From positions 62,001-126,000 of the forward strand of contig CAYTUV010000006.1 of assembly GCA_964441505.1 (NCBI GenBank): DNA of 64,000 bases, read 5' to 3'. Both the position numbers and the translations under genes were made by a program. Under the pieces are notes generated by a model. That model had not been told where the DNA came from, made no database searches, and was given only the letters and a program-made list of their open reading frames with translations. The stretch is from Fen-1258 sp964441505. GTDB lineage: Bacteria > Bacteroidota > Ignavibacteria > Ignavibacteriales > Melioribacteraceae. Shown here one piece after another: positions 17,364-25,826 of this stretch. Position 1 is the stretch's first letter, and each line of letters starts with the position of its first letter.

Positions 17364-18016
17364 ATTCCCGGCTTTATTATCTGCAGAAAATTCAGTTCCA
17401 ACTTACGGCTAAGTATAGCGCTGTCATTTTTCGTGTTAATTTTGAGCGAAAGAAATTTTTCAAGAAAATTAATCAGACTTCTGTTTATATAATTAAATTC
17501 TTTTTGAAGATCCTGCTGCATATCTGCAAAAATTTGTGCGACCTCAAATGTATCTGATGAAACATTTGATTTGTAAATAGAAGATGAAATTATAGAATCA
17601 AGAAACTGCTTCAGCTGTGTCAGGTGAACTTTAACCTGAATACTTTCTGAATTTTCAACAACCAGCGGAGAGGCTAATTTGATATTCATTTCCACCATGC
17701 CGGTTAGGGAGTTAAAACAATACTTTACTATGTAATCAATCTTCTGCAATTGAAATAACTCGCCCGGATTTAGAGCAGTTGAAAAATCAATATTATCAAA
17801 TGAGAAACTGATGTTAATCTTTTCTTTATCGATTTGGATTTTTTTAAGTTTCCAACCGATAACAGATAAAAATGCGGTGGCGGGTGAAAGCGAAATGGAA
17901 TCATTTCCAGCTGGATGATATTCACTTAAGTATCGTGAGACCTTTGAGTGACTGCTGGGTTTAGATGATTGTTTATAATCTGAGCCAGCTGAAATATTTA
18001 CAATTTTCTCTAACAT
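17360..18016 (-). CDS. unknown protein, first gene of a probable sigma-28 module
   Basis: A 218-residue protein I cannot assign. About 45 polar, probably disordered residues come first, then a segment with alternating strand-like stretches (65-135) and a helical C-terminal half with Asn- and Phe-rich helices. No signal peptide, membrane helix or catalytic motif is visible. GGAGGATT gives a strong ribosome site, and a sigma-28-like promoter lies immediately upstream. It overlaps the histidine kinase start by 4 nt. Late flagellar timing suggests a role linked to motility or to its output, but this is inference. Confidence 0.6.
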   Translation of the reverse strand: MLEKIVNISAGSDYKQSSKPSSHSKVSRYLSEYHPAGNDSISLSPATAFLSVIGWKLKKIQIDKEKINISFSFDNIDFSTALNPGELFQLQKIDYIVKYCFNSLTGMVEMNIKLASPLVVENSESIQVKVHLTQLKQFLDSIISSSIYKSNVSSDTFEVAQIFADMQQDLQKEFNYINRSLINFLEKFLSLKINTKNDSAILSRKLELNFLQIIKPGI

Positions 18017-18034
18017 GCCTAATCCTCCGATTTA

Positions 18035-18061
18035 TTATCGAAGGAATAGACAACTTCTTTA
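18035..18061 (-). promoter_or_regulatory. sigma-28-like promoter before orf218
   Basis: Minus strand: TAAAGAAG (18061-18054), 11 bases, TTCGATAA (18042-18035). This matches the FliA consensus at 5 of 8 and 6 of 8 positions with correct spacing, and it falls in the only gap of any size between the receiver gene and orf218. The start site would lie near 18028, leaving a leader of about 12-15 nt that barely includes the GGAGG, so either the leader is very short or the site is weak. Confidence 0.5.
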
Positions 18062-18063
18062 CA

Positions 18064-18717
18064 TTAGTCTGTCTTAATCATCCGGTTTTCTTCAAAATAA
18101 TTTACTACTTCCGGATTCTTCAGATGAATTAGCTCATTTACAAACTTTTTAATTCGTTCTATCGACTCATTTACCGAGGCAAAATCTTCTGCATGAGATA
18201 ATTTATCTTTTTGTGCAATTTCTGTCTCGATGTTTTTGAGAGAAAAAATTAGACTGCTTAAAGGATTGTTAATCTTATGGCCAATCGTACATGCCATCTC
18301 TACTATTGCCTTCGAATGTTCAATGCTTCTTAATTCATTTTGAAGATTGTAGATTCTTACGCCAGAGCGAATTCTGGCAAGTAGTTCCTGATTTTCGACC
18401 GGTTTGATCAAGAAATCATCTGCACCTACATCAAGACCCATAATTCTGTCTTTCAATGAGGAACGGGCAGTCAGGATAATAAAATAAATCAATTTATGAT
18501 TCTCATCGTTTTTCAGAATATTACAGAGAGCCAAACCATCGAGTACCGGCATTGTCCAATCAGCAAGAATAACTTTAGGCGAAAATGTTTTTAATATTTC
18601 CAATGCTTCCTGTCCGTTTACAGCACTGGTTACATCGTAATTATTTCTTGATAAAAGTTTCTCGAGGATGAAACGAGTATCTTTTTCATCTTCCACAATA
18701 AGTACTGAATCTTTCAT
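18064..18717 (-). CDS. response regulator with an orphan H-box domain
   Basis: 217 residues. The N-terminal receiver (1-120) has the acidic pocket, D53 as phospho-acceptor (ILADWTMP), the conserved T (LTAR) and K (IKPV). After a short coil comes MACTIGHKINNPLSSL (H147), which closely resembles the HisKA H-box of NtrB-like kinases. A helical tail follows, but the ATPase domain is absent. The tail could be a dimerisation or phosphotransfer module that borrows phosphate from a separate kinase, perhaps the one at 15513-17363. It overlaps the neighbouring receiver gene by 4 nt. Confidence 0.85.
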   Translation of the reverse strand: MKDSVLIVEDEKDTRFILEKLLSRNNYDVTSAVNGQEALEILKTFSPKVILADWTMPVLDGLALCNILKNDENHKLIYFIILTARSSLKDRIMGLDVGADDFLIKPVENQELLARIRSGVRIYNLQNELRSIEHSKAIVEMACTIGHKINNPLSSLIFSLKNIETEIAQKDKLSHAEDFASVNESIERIKKFVNELIHLKNPEVVNYFEENRMIKTD

Positions 18718-19121
18718 GAATTTATGCCAATCAAATTGTTAATTTTTTCTATGAGTTGATTATAGTCGGTTATTGGTTTAATAAGATAGTCATCAGCTAA
18801 ACTATCCTCAAGAAGATTGTTCCCAAAACTAGATATTGGATAAGCAGTTACAAGAATAATAGGAATATTGAGACTGCTGAAATGTTCTTTAATATATCTT
18901 GAAAATTTTATTCCGTCAATCCGCTTAGAATTTAGGCTAGTATTCCTCAAATTGACATCCATAATTATCAACTCAACCTCTTCTTCGCTTATTGATCTAA
19001 GAATTTCATCGGAATCTTCGGTAAGGATTATTTCAGCACCAATTTTTTTAAAAAATATCCTGTAGAGATCCTGAAGAAAGATGTCGTCTTCAATTATTAA
19101 TATTTTCTTTTCTATTTTCAT
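18714..19121 (-). CDS. single-domain response regulator
   Basis: 135 residues, a stand-alone receiver. The acidic pair (EDD) is at 11-13, D55 (IIMDVNL) is the likely phospho-acceptor, followed by T (LVTAY) and K (LIKPI). A short insert (RNTSLNSKRIDG) follows the phospho-acceptor strand. With no output domain it should act by protein contact, as CheY-like and phosphorelay proteins do. It overlaps motB1 and the next receiver gene by 4 nt each, so its stoichiometry is tied to the stator genes. Confidence 0.87.
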   Translation of the reverse strand: MKIEKKILIIEDDIFLQDLYRIFFKKIGAEIILTEDSDEILRSISEEEVELIIMDVNLRNTSLNSKRIDGIKFSRYIKEHFSSLNIPIILVTAYPISSFGNNLLEDSLADDYLIKPITDYNQLIEKINNLIGINS

Positions 19122-19888
19122 AGTTTATTAAACTTTACCGTAACACTTATTCTTCTGTTTACAAAGCTCAGCGGATTTTGTTCGTTTCTTAAGCGTGTAT
19201 CTGCAAATCCGCGTACTTCATCAATTTGTTTCTCGTGCAATCCACCAGTAACCAATGCCCTCTTGGCGGCAAGAGCTCGTTCCGAACTTAATTCAAAATT
19301 TGTGTATCCTGTACCAATATTGTTAAACTGCCGCGAATCGGTGTGCCCTTCTACGATAATTTTGTTGGGCATTTTCGAAATTCCTGCACCAATTTTTTGA
19401 AGCAGTTTTTTTGCATCCTTCTTTAAATCGGCAGTGCCTATCTCAAAGAATACATTGCTTTCAGAATCCGTCAGTTCAATTCGTAATCCCTCTTTTACCA
19501 CTTCAATTTTAACCTGGTTTGCAAGTCCTAACAAATCGGTATCGGTCTTTAATTCATTAGCCAATTTTTCACCAACTTTCTCCAATTCAGCTTTTTCCAA
19601 CTCATGCTTTTGCACATCATCCAGAATCTTCATATCCGGTATTGGATTGGCTTTCCCTTCAATTAATATTTTACTTTTATTTGAAAATCCAACCGGGTCT
19701 TTAAAATATCCGGCAACCGCTTCCTTTACTTCTGGTTTCTGCCCTAAAATCCAAAGAACAATGAAGAGAGCCATCATCGCGGTAACAAAATCTGCATAAG
19801 CCACTTTCCAGGCGCCGCCATGGTGACCACCATGCGACTTCTTGATTTTCTTTATTATTGGTGCGGCTTCGTTACCAAGATCACTCAT
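19118..19888 (-). CDS. motB: flagellar stator protein MotB (first copy)
   Basis: 256 residues. A short His-rich cytoplasmic tail (KKSHGGHHGGAWK) leads to one membrane helix containing the ion-binding aspartate D33 (YADFVTAMMALFIVLW). The C-terminal OmpA-like domain binds peptidoglycan (VEGHTDSRQFNN, LSSERALAAKRAL, NRRISVTVKF). It pairs with the MotA gene just upstream (3-nt gap). It differs from the second MotB at 22108-22914 in helix sequence and tail, so the cell has two distinct stator types. Confidence 0.92.
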   Translation of the reverse strand: MSDLGNEAAPIIKKIKKSHGGHHGGAWKVAYADFVTAMMALFIVLWILGQKPEVKEAVAGYFKDPVGFSNKSKILIEGKANPIPDMKILDDVQKHELEKAELEKVGEKLANELKTDTDLLGLANQVKIEVVKEGLRIELTDSESNVFFEIGTADLKKDAKKLLQKIGAGISKMPNKIIVEGHTDSRQFNNIGTGYTNFELSSERALAAKRALVTGGLHEKQIDEVRGFADTRLRNEQNPLSFVNRRISVTVKFNKL

Positions 19889-19891
19889 TTT

Positions 19892-20746
19892 CTATTTCTT
19901 TCCTCTTAAAACCGACTCAAGTTCCTGGAATGACGGGCGTTCATCTGAAAATATATTTCTTCTTGCAATCTCTGCTGCCACAAAAGGAGGATTTCCTTTT
20001 GTATAGGCAAGAATAAACGACTTAATTATTACTAAATCCTGTGCTCGAACCTCAATTGAATGAGAAATATTAGCTGCAAGCGGGCCAACAAATCCATATG
20101 AAAGCAATACACCAAGAAATGTTCCCACTAACGCTGCGGCAACGTGATGTCCAACTTTTTCAGGTCCCTCATTAATAGCACTCATCGTAATAATAATTCC
20201 AAGCACAGCGGCAACAATCCCAAGTCCCGGTAGTGCATCCCCCACTCTGTTTATACCTTCGTAAACAGGGCGATTTTCTTTTTCAAAAGTTTCAATCTCA
20301 GCATCCATCAGACCTTCCATTTCATGCGGGGGAACTGATCCCGCAAGCATTACCTTCATCGTATCGCAGAAGAAATTTTTCATAACAGTATCATGAATAA
20401 ATTTTTGATTGGCGGATAGGATTGTACTATTGTCCGGATCTTCAACATGCTTTTCTATTGCAAGCAATCCCTCTCTTTGTGCTATCAGAAAAAGATCGCA
20501 AAAGGATTTCATCATCTGCAGATAATCTTCTTTAGTATTACCTACATGTTTGAAAATTCCCTTTATTGCACCAAGCATTTTTTTTATCAATGGTAACGGT
20601 GAAGCAATTAATAAGCTTCCTATTGCGGCTCCGCCTATCGTAATAAATTCCGAAATCTGAATTAACAATAACAAATTGCCGCCGGGCATTGTGAACCCAA
20701 CAACAACAGCTACAATTACAACCACAAGTCCAATAATGACAAACAT
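19892..20746 (-). CDS. motA: flagellar stator protein MotA (first copy)
   Basis: 284 residues, the long MotA type similar in length to the enterobacterial protein. Four membrane helices are visible: two near the N-terminus (FVIIGLVVVIVAVVVGF; ISEFITIGGAAIGSLLI) and two around 170-225 (LPGLGIVAAVLGIIITM; AAALVGTFLGVLLSYGF). A large cytoplasmic loop between them contacts FliG. It forms the ion-driven torque unit with the MotB encoded 3 nt downstream. The upstream neighbour is a REC-Hpt gene, 10 nt away. Confidence 0.92.
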   Translation of the reverse strand: MFVIIGLVVVIVAVVVGFTMPGGNLLLLIQISEFITIGGAAIGSLLIASPLPLIKKMLGAIKGIFKHVGNTKEDYLQMMKSFCDLFLIAQREGLLAIEKHVEDPDNSTILSANQKFIHDTVMKNFFCDTMKVMLAGSVPPHEMEGLMDAEIETFEKENRPVYEGINRVGDALPGLGIVAAVLGIIITMSAINEGPEKVGHHVAAALVGTFLGVLLSYGFVGPLAANISHSIEVRAQDLVIIKSFILAYTKGNPPFVAAEIARRNIFSDERPSFQELESVLRGKK

Positions 20747-20756
20747 TCTTTAACTC

Positions 20757-21473
20757 CTACCTAACAACGGATAATTCTGCCTGGTGAAAATTTTCCATTA
20801 ACGTACGGCACTTTAGATTAATTTCATCCCAACCATTATTTGAAGATAGAATAGACACCTCAATCTCACGGCATATATCTGTAATCTGATGAAAGCCAAC
20901 GGTTCCGCTTGATCCTTTTAATTCGTGCACCACTAATTTTAGAAGTTCTCTGTTTTTATGATCCAGCGCCTGCTTCAATGTTTCTTTTTTATTAGCAAGA
21001 CTATTAATAAAATACTTTCTCAGCTCTTTGGACATTTGTTCTTTTTCTGCACCGGAAAGATTGCCGAATTTTTTTGTGGTGCCCAAAAAATTACTTCCGA
21101 GCACTTCATTAATACTTTTAATGAGCATCTCTTTTGAGAGGGGTTTTGAAACAATTTTTTCTGCACCCGCCTCGGTAGCCGCAATTACATTCACCTTATC
21201 GGTATGTCCGCTGATGATTATTACCGGAATACGTTTCAGTTCCTCCATTACTTTCATGACTTTCAGTAAACGAATTCCATCGAGGTTAGGCATCATGAGA
21301 TCCAGAAAAATCAACCTGGGTTTGTGTTCAATTGCTTTTTGAAGTCCCTCCAATCCATCATTGCTGGTTAGAACCTCAATTTCATATTCCAATAAAAATT
21401 TTTTTAACGATGTTCTAATGATATCGGAATCATCAATAACCAGAATTTTTATTTTATCGTTATCAAATTCCAT
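20757..21473 (-). CDS. receiver-Hpt phosphotransfer protein
   Basis: 238 residues. The receiver (1-128) has D58 (LIFLDLMMP), the Ser of IIISGH in the Thr/Ser position, and a conserved K (VSKPL). The C-terminal Hpt domain (about 145-235) contains the phospho-accepting H183 in VVHELKGSSGTVGF. Such fusions relay phosphate between a kinase and a second receiver. Candidates for its partners are the receivers at 18064-19121 and the kinase at 15513-17363. It starts 2 nt upstream of the end of csrA, i.e. it follows csrA directly and precedes motA1. Confidence 0.87.
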   Translation of the reverse strand: MEFDNDKIKILVIDDSDIIRTSLKKFLLEYEIEVLTSNDGLEGLQKAIEHKPRLIFLDLMMPNLDGIRLLKVMKVMEELKRIPVIIISGHTDKVNVIAATEAGAEKIVSKPLSKEMLIKSINEVLGSNFLGTTKKFGNLSGAEKEQMSKELRKYFINSLANKKETLKQALDHKNRELLKLVVHELKGSSGTVGFHQITDICREIEVSILSSNNGWDEINLKCRTLMENFHQAELSVVR

Positions 21474-21475
21474 TT

Positions 21476-21712
21476 TTATTCAACCTTATGAATTTTGTAA
21501 TTGAGTAAGTCATTTGATTTTTGGATACTTGCGCGAGACGCTTCCAAAGTACTTTCTTTAACTTTTTCATAGACCTCGTTTCGGTAAATCTGAACATCCT
21601 TTGGCGCATCAATCCCGATTTTTATTTGGTTCTCGGAAATAGATAAAATCTTAATTGTTATATCAGGACCAATTTTTATTTCTTCGTTCGCTTTTCTTGT
21701 TAGTACTAACAT
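21476..21712 (-). CDS. csrA: carbon storage regulator CsrA
   Basis: 78 residues from the ATG at 21712 (MLVLTRKANEEIKIG, the standard CsrA start). A TTG start 12 nt upstream is possible but would remove the AAGGT ribosome site. The protein keeps the beta-strand core and the RNA-binding region (IGIDAPKDVQIYRNEVYEK, with the key R of YRxEVYE), plus a slightly long C-terminal tail. It is a dimeric RNA-binding repressor that recognises GGA motifs. fliW lies directly upstream, and the flagellin leader at 1261-1332 carries matching GGA motifs. Confidence 0.93.
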   Translation of the reverse strand: MLVLTRKANEEIKIGPDITIKILSISENQIKIGIDAPKDVQIYRNEVYEKVKESTLEASRASIQKSNDLLNYKIHKVE

Positions 21713-21720
21713 GTTTACCT

Positions 21721-22101
21721 TCAATCAGTAAAAAGATTGTAATGAACCGGATATTTGTCCGTGTCAACTATTTTTTGAATGCCCAATTTATCATTTTGAT
21801 TGATATAAACCGGGGCTTTCAGATTAACTGTCATCTTCAAAGGATCTGAATTCAGTGTGACGATTGCAAATGCCTCAAAATTCTCTTCCTGAGGAAATTG
21901 ATCGTCCAATGCACGCACGCCAAACAGCGGGAATGCGAGACCCGGATTTTCGATAGAATTAAGCCAATAGAAATAACTATCATCCGGCTTAATAAAAAGA
22001 TACTTCTTCAATTCTTCAAAACCGAATAGACCGCTTTTGAAGTTTATGATCTTGTCCTCGGTAAATTCTACTTCACCAAATTGATATGTGTTGATTTTCA
22101 T
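21721..22101 (-). CDS. fliW: flagellar assembly factor FliW
   Basis: 126 residues of the typical FliW length. The N-terminal FGEVEFTEDKIINFKSGLFG and the central FLFIKPDDSYFYWLNSIENP-like region (read here as LFIKPDDSYFYWLNS) are the family signatures. In Bacillus, FliW binds both flagellin and CsrA: when free flagellin falls, FliW takes CsrA off the flagellin mRNA. The fliW-csrA pair is separated by 8 nt, the usual arrangement. Confidence 0.92.
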   Translation of the reverse strand: MKINTYQFGEVEFTEDKIINFKSGLFGFEELKKYLFIKPDDSYFYWLNSIENPGLAFPLFGVRALDDQFPQEENFEAFAIVTLNSDPLKMTVNLKAPVYINQNDKLGIQKIVDTDKYPVHYNLFTD

Positions 22102-22107
22102 ATATGC

Positions 22108-22914
22108 TCACTTAAGGATTACTAAATCCACTCTTCTGTTTTTTGCTCTTGATTCCGGAGTATTGTTTGGCGATATCGGTCTGTATTCCGAGTATCCAAC
22201 TATAGAAACTTTATCCGGAGAAATATTTTCCTGATTAATCAAATAATAAGCAGTGCTTAATGCTCTATCTACCGAGAGATGCCAATTTGATGGATAACGC
22301 TCGGTAAATATAGGCACATTATCTGTATGTCCCTCAATTCTTATATCGTTTGGAATTGTAACAATAACTTTTGCTAATCCTTTCAGTACTAATTTTGATG
22401 ACTCATTTATTACTGCCTTACCTGGTGAAAACAAAACGTCATCTAGAATGTGAACCGTGATACCTCTTTCGGTTTCTTCCAGTTGAATTGAATTCGAATA
22501 ATTATTCTCGACAATTAATTTACCAAGTTCTTCACTTAATTTTTCTTTCGGATTTGTAATCACTTTTGAATCTGGCATTCTTGGAACGACAGACTCGTTG
22601 CCGAAATAACTTCCCATAGCCGCAACAAAGCCCTTATACTTTGCGCTATCAATATTGGATATTGCATAAAGTATAATGAACAATCCCAAGAGCAGTGTTA
22701 TCAGATCGGAATAAGTAATTAGATACCGGTCTTTATCGCCGCTTTCTGAGAAAGGATTTTCTTCGGAATCTAAGAACTCATTTTGCTTAATTGTTCTTTT
22801 TGCGGGAGCATTCCTACCAGTCTTGCTTTCATTATCGAAGGAATCTCGCCACTCTGGAGTGTTAGCACTCCCTCCAAAGAAATCTCCATCATGTTTTTCT
22901 CCTCTGAATGACAT
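22108..22914 (-). CDS. motB: flagellar stator protein MotB (second copy)
   Basis: 268 residues. An unusually long hydrophilic N-terminal tail (about 62 residues) precedes the membrane helix with D70 (YSDLITLLLGLFIILYAI). An OmpA-like peptidoglycan-binding domain follows (RIEGHTDNVPI, LSVDRALSTAYYL, NRRVDLVIL). Its first 48 codons overlap the end of motA2 in another frame (145 nt). Between the motA2 stop and the membrane helix I find no ATG, GTG or TTG in frame, so the ATG at 22914 seems obligatory. The ribosome site there is weak (AAAGAG). Confidence 0.85.
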   Translation of the reverse strand: MSFRGEKHDGDFFGGSANTPEWRDSFDNESKTGRNAPAKRTIKQNEFLDSEENPFSESGDKDRYLITYSDLITLLLGLFIILYAISNIDSAKYKGFVAAMGSYFGNESVVPRMPDSKVITNPKEKLSEELGKLIVENNYSNSIQLEETERGITVHILDDVLFSPGKAVINESSKLVLKGLAKVIVTIPNDIRIEGHTDNVPIFTERYPSNWHLSVDRALSTAYYLINQENISPDKVSIVGYSEYRPISPNNTPESRAKNRRVDLVILK

Positions 22915-23549
22915 CTCTTTAATCTATCTCCTACCGGAAGCCATAAAATGTTTGCACTGAATACCCCCCACAAGGTTGCAATAAATGCAGTTGCAATATT
23001 TTTTATTAATAAATTCGGGTCCATACCAGCGTTCGCAAGAGTCATTATAAGTCCCATTACGGTTCCGATGATACCCATTGTCGGGGCATAGCCGCCCATT
23101 TTTGTAAACATGAATATGTTTGAATAATGCCTTTCCTGCATTCCTCTCAATTCGAGGCTAGCCAGACTCTGCAGTGAATCGGCATCTGTTCCATCAAGAA
23201 CAAACTTTGTCATTTTTTTCGGAAACATGTAGCCGAACTTGTTTAAATCTTTTTCGATTGAGAGCAATCCTTCCTTTCTGGCTTTGATCGAAAGTTCAAC
23301 GAAAGTATCAATCACTTTACTTACATCATATTTTCTGGGGAAATATGCAAGACGTATTAGAGCCGTAATGTTTTTGAATTTATCCAGTCCGAATCCGATG
23401 ATTATTGCAGAAAAAGTTCCACCAAATACAATCAAGATTGACGTAAAAAGGAACAGTGCCTGGAAAGAGCCACCTTCAAAAAAGAAAGCTCCAAAAATCG
23501 AGAATAAACCAAGCAGTAATCCCAAAAAAGCTCCTATTTTATTTATCAT
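22770..23549 (-). CDS. motA: flagellar stator protein MotA (second copy)
   Basis: 259 residues with four membrane helices: two at the N-terminus (KIGAFLGLLLGLFSIFGAFF; ALFLFTSILIVFGGTFSAII) and two near 150-205 (GYAPTMGIIGTVMGLIMTL; NIATAFIATLWGVFSANILW). The cytoplasmic loop and the C-terminal helix (EISLEGVLTLQSGEIPSIM) are typical of the Bacillus-like MotA group. It overlaps flgL by 4 nt and motB2 by 145 nt. The C-terminus is conserved, so the overlap is not an artefact of a run-on stop. Confidence 0.9.
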   Translation of the reverse strand: MINKIGAFLGLLLGLFSIFGAFFFEGGSFQALFLFTSILIVFGGTFSAIIIGFGLDKFKNITALIRLAYFPRKYDVSKVIDTFVELSIKARKEGLLSIEKDLNKFGYMFPKKMTKFVLDGTDADSLQSLASLELRGMQERHYSNIFMFTKMGGYAPTMGIIGTVMGLIMTLANAGMDPNLLIKNIATAFIATLWGVFSANILWLPVGDRLKRCHSEEKNMMEISLEGVLTLQSGEIPSIMKARLVGMLPQKEQLSKMSS

Positions 23550-24427
23550 AAGTAATCAAAAAGAGATTTTGGAAATGATTGTGATAAAAGTTTATATGAA
23601 ACCTGTAGTAAGTATTCCTGATTCTGTAAATCGACCGAAAGTTCTGGCAGATCAACGTCCTGTATTTTTGAGTACGTCTCTTCCAGACTGGTTTTCTGGT
23701 TGCTCAACATGCTGTTTACATCATCCATTCTGTTAACTGTCTGTCCGCCAAGCGATTGTAAGTTCAGAAGATCTTTGAAAGCATTATTCAGATTATCCTT
23801 TTCCGTCTGTGTTGGCGCAACTCCCGATGTGAGCGAATCAATAATACTATTGAGAGATTCGAATAATCCTGTAGCTAATATTTTTGAACCGGGAATGTTC
23901 ATTACCTGTGAGGCATTCCGAGATACCTGAGTTTTAATTTCACCCGAAAAATCCCCTGTAGAAACAATTGCCTTCCCTGTAGCGGGGTCAATTTCAACCG
24001 GCTTTTCCTGATAATTTGTACCGCCAAAAAGATACATATCATTATGCTTGGTATTTAGACTCTGAACAATGGCACTTAATGAATCCTTAACTGATTGTGC
24101 CATGGTTCCATAGTTCTGCACATTAAGTGGATTGAGTGCATCATCTGCAGTGACCATAATTTTTTGTATTTCGGTATTCATACTATCGAATGATTGCAAT
24201 GAGGCAGTCATAAATTCTTTTACTGTATCCGCATTTTGTAAATAGTTCTCAGTCTTTTTTATATGTGATTGAACTTTTATGCTCTGAAGAGAACCAAGGA
24301 GGTCATCAGATAGAGTATCAATTTTGGTGTTCGTTGCAATCTGAGTTTGAACTTTCGCTTTGCGGTTCAAAATTTTCTGTTGATTGTACAGAAACTTATC
24401 CGTCATTAAACCTTCGGTTACTCTCAT
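23546..24427 (-). CDS. flgL: hook-filament junction protein FlgL (HAP3)
   Basis: 293 residues, flagellin-like at the N-terminus (MRVTEGLMTDKFLYNQQKIL) with DTLSDDLLGSL in place of the N.AADD motif. The central region has YLFGGTNYQEKPVE, the FlgL signature FGG. The C-terminus forms the second helix of the coiled coil. FlgL joins the hook to the filament together with FlgK, whose gene precedes it by 3 nt. Its stop overlaps the motA2 start. Confidence 0.9.
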   Translation of the reverse strand: MRVTEGLMTDKFLYNQQKILNRKAKVQTQIATNTKIDTLSDDLLGSLQSIKVQSHIKKTENYLQNADTVKEFMTASLQSFDSMNTEIQKIMVTADDALNPLNVQNYGTMAQSVKDSLSAIVQSLNTKHNDMYLFGGTNYQEKPVEIDPATGKAIVSTGDFSGEIKTQVSRNASQVMNIPGSKILATGLFESLNSIIDSLTSGVAPTQTEKDNLNNAFKDLLNLQSLGGQTVNRMDDVNSMLSNQKTSLEETYSKIQDVDLPELSVDLQNQEYLLQVSYKLLSQSFPKSLFDYL

Positions 24428-24430
24428 AAA

Positions 24431-25825
24431 TTACACCATCTGTAAAATTGTTTGAATCATTTCATCAGCTACTTTTATCATTTTTGCGGCTGCGTCATAA
24501 GAACGTTGATATCTTAAAACGTTTGTCATTTCTTCATCAAGGGATACGCCGGAATAGGAAGTTCTTTCATTATTTAACTGCTGGAGTATTGCCGAACTTG
24601 ATTCAACGGAATTATCGCTGCTTACTTTTTCCATTCCGAAAGAATTAAGTGTAGTTGAATAATAATCCATGAATGACTGGTTGTTTAATTCGCCAAAAGC
24701 AGAATCGAACAAACGCGCAATTTTATTTGCAATACCGCCGTTCCCATCATTATTTGCGACCTCTGAAACAGCAATGTTTTTAGGATCGCTTAATATACTG
24801 GAGTTGATATTAATTTGTCCGTTCGAGATAGCATCAACCGCAACGCCGCTGATAATTGTATCGCCAAAAAAAGGCACGTTAGTCTTTGAGGATACTCCCT
24901 GTATAAGCGAGTTTCCTGTAAGATGAAGATCATTTACTTTATTAACAAAAACCCTTTGCAGGTTTTCAAATTCACTTTTGTATTGTGGAGTTTTATTTGT
25001 GTACAGATCAGTGATTGCATAAAGTTCGCCGCTGTTTACCACAGCAACCGTGGTGGAATCAGAAGTCGAGACCATCCGCATCTTACCATCGATTATCATC
25101 ATCTCAAATTGATTAGCGCCGTATTGGTCTGCCCCCTGAACACCACCGATGCTCACATTTGCCGAACCGGTTTCGTTAAAATGTACTGTTAGATTTACCT
25201 TCTTGCTTAGTTTGGCAATTGCTTCATCTCTTTGATCTTTTAATTCATTTGCATTGAGACCGCGCGTTACTGCCTCATAAATTTTAGAATTAAAATCGCC
25301 TATTTGTTTTAATTGGTCGTTAATCTGGATTATAGTTGCATTAGCATCGGTTAGCAAAGTTGACTGCACAACATCTAGTCCATCTAAAATTTGCTTAAAC
25401 CGGTCCCCAACCCCCTTAGCTTTTTGAATTACATTTAATCGTATTGGTATTGAGTTCGGATTTGTTGATAACTGGTCCCATGAATTAAAAAATTCTGTGA
25501 TATAATTTGAAAGACCATTAGAAGACGGTTCCGATATAATAGATTCAACCTGCCTCAGCATTTCCGAACGTTTATCAGCATCAGCTAATGTCGATTGATA
25601 CTTTGCAATCTGAACACCAAGAAGATCATTCTTTATCCGTAATACGTCCTGGACTTTTACTCCTACACCGGTTCCGTTTTCAGCAACCTCCGAAGAAAGA
25701 ATCACCTTCTGCCTGGAATAAGCAGGGTTACTTGCGTTCGATATGTTATTTGAAGTAACATCTAAAGCCTGCTGATAAGCAGACATCGAACGAACAGAAA
25801 TATCAAACAGTCTTCCAATACTCAT
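24431..25825 (-). CDS. flgK: hook-associated protein FlgK (HAP1)
   Basis: 464 residues. The N-terminus LFDISVRSMSAYQQALDVTS then NNISNASNPAYSRQKV is the HAP1 signature shared with rod and hook proteins. The C-terminus (EEMTNVLRYQRSYDAAAKMI) is the matching amphipathic helix. It is exported by the flagellar secretion system and sits directly on the hook. The gene is preceded 1 nt away by flgN, its export chaperone. Confidence 0.92.
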   Translation of the reverse strand: MSIGRLFDISVRSMSAYQQALDVTSNNISNASNPAYSRQKVILSSEVAENGTGVGVKVQDVLRIKNDLLGVQIAKYQSTLADADKRSEMLRQVESIISEPSSNGLSNYITEFFNSWDQLSTNPNSIPIRLNVIQKAKGVGDRFKQILDGLDVVQSTLLTDANATIIQINDQLKQIGDFNSKIYEAVTRGLNANELKDQRDEAIAKLSKKVNLTVHFNETGSANVSIGGVQGADQYGANQFEMMIIDGKMRMVSTSDSTTVAVVNSGELYAITDLYTNKTPQYKSEFENLQRVFVNKVNDLHLTGNSLIQGVSSKTNVPFFGDTIISGVAVDAISNGQININSSILSDPKNIAVSEVANNDGNGGIANKIARLFDSAFGELNNQSFMDYYSTTLNSFGMEKVSSDNSVESSSAILQQLNNERTSYSGVSLDEEMTNVLRYQRSYDAAAKMIKVADEMIQTILQMV

Positions 25826-25826
25826 T

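Noticed and set aside
23239..23736. 165-residue plus-strand frame opposite motA2 and flgL
   Set aside because: Antisense to two certain genes and without its own signals.
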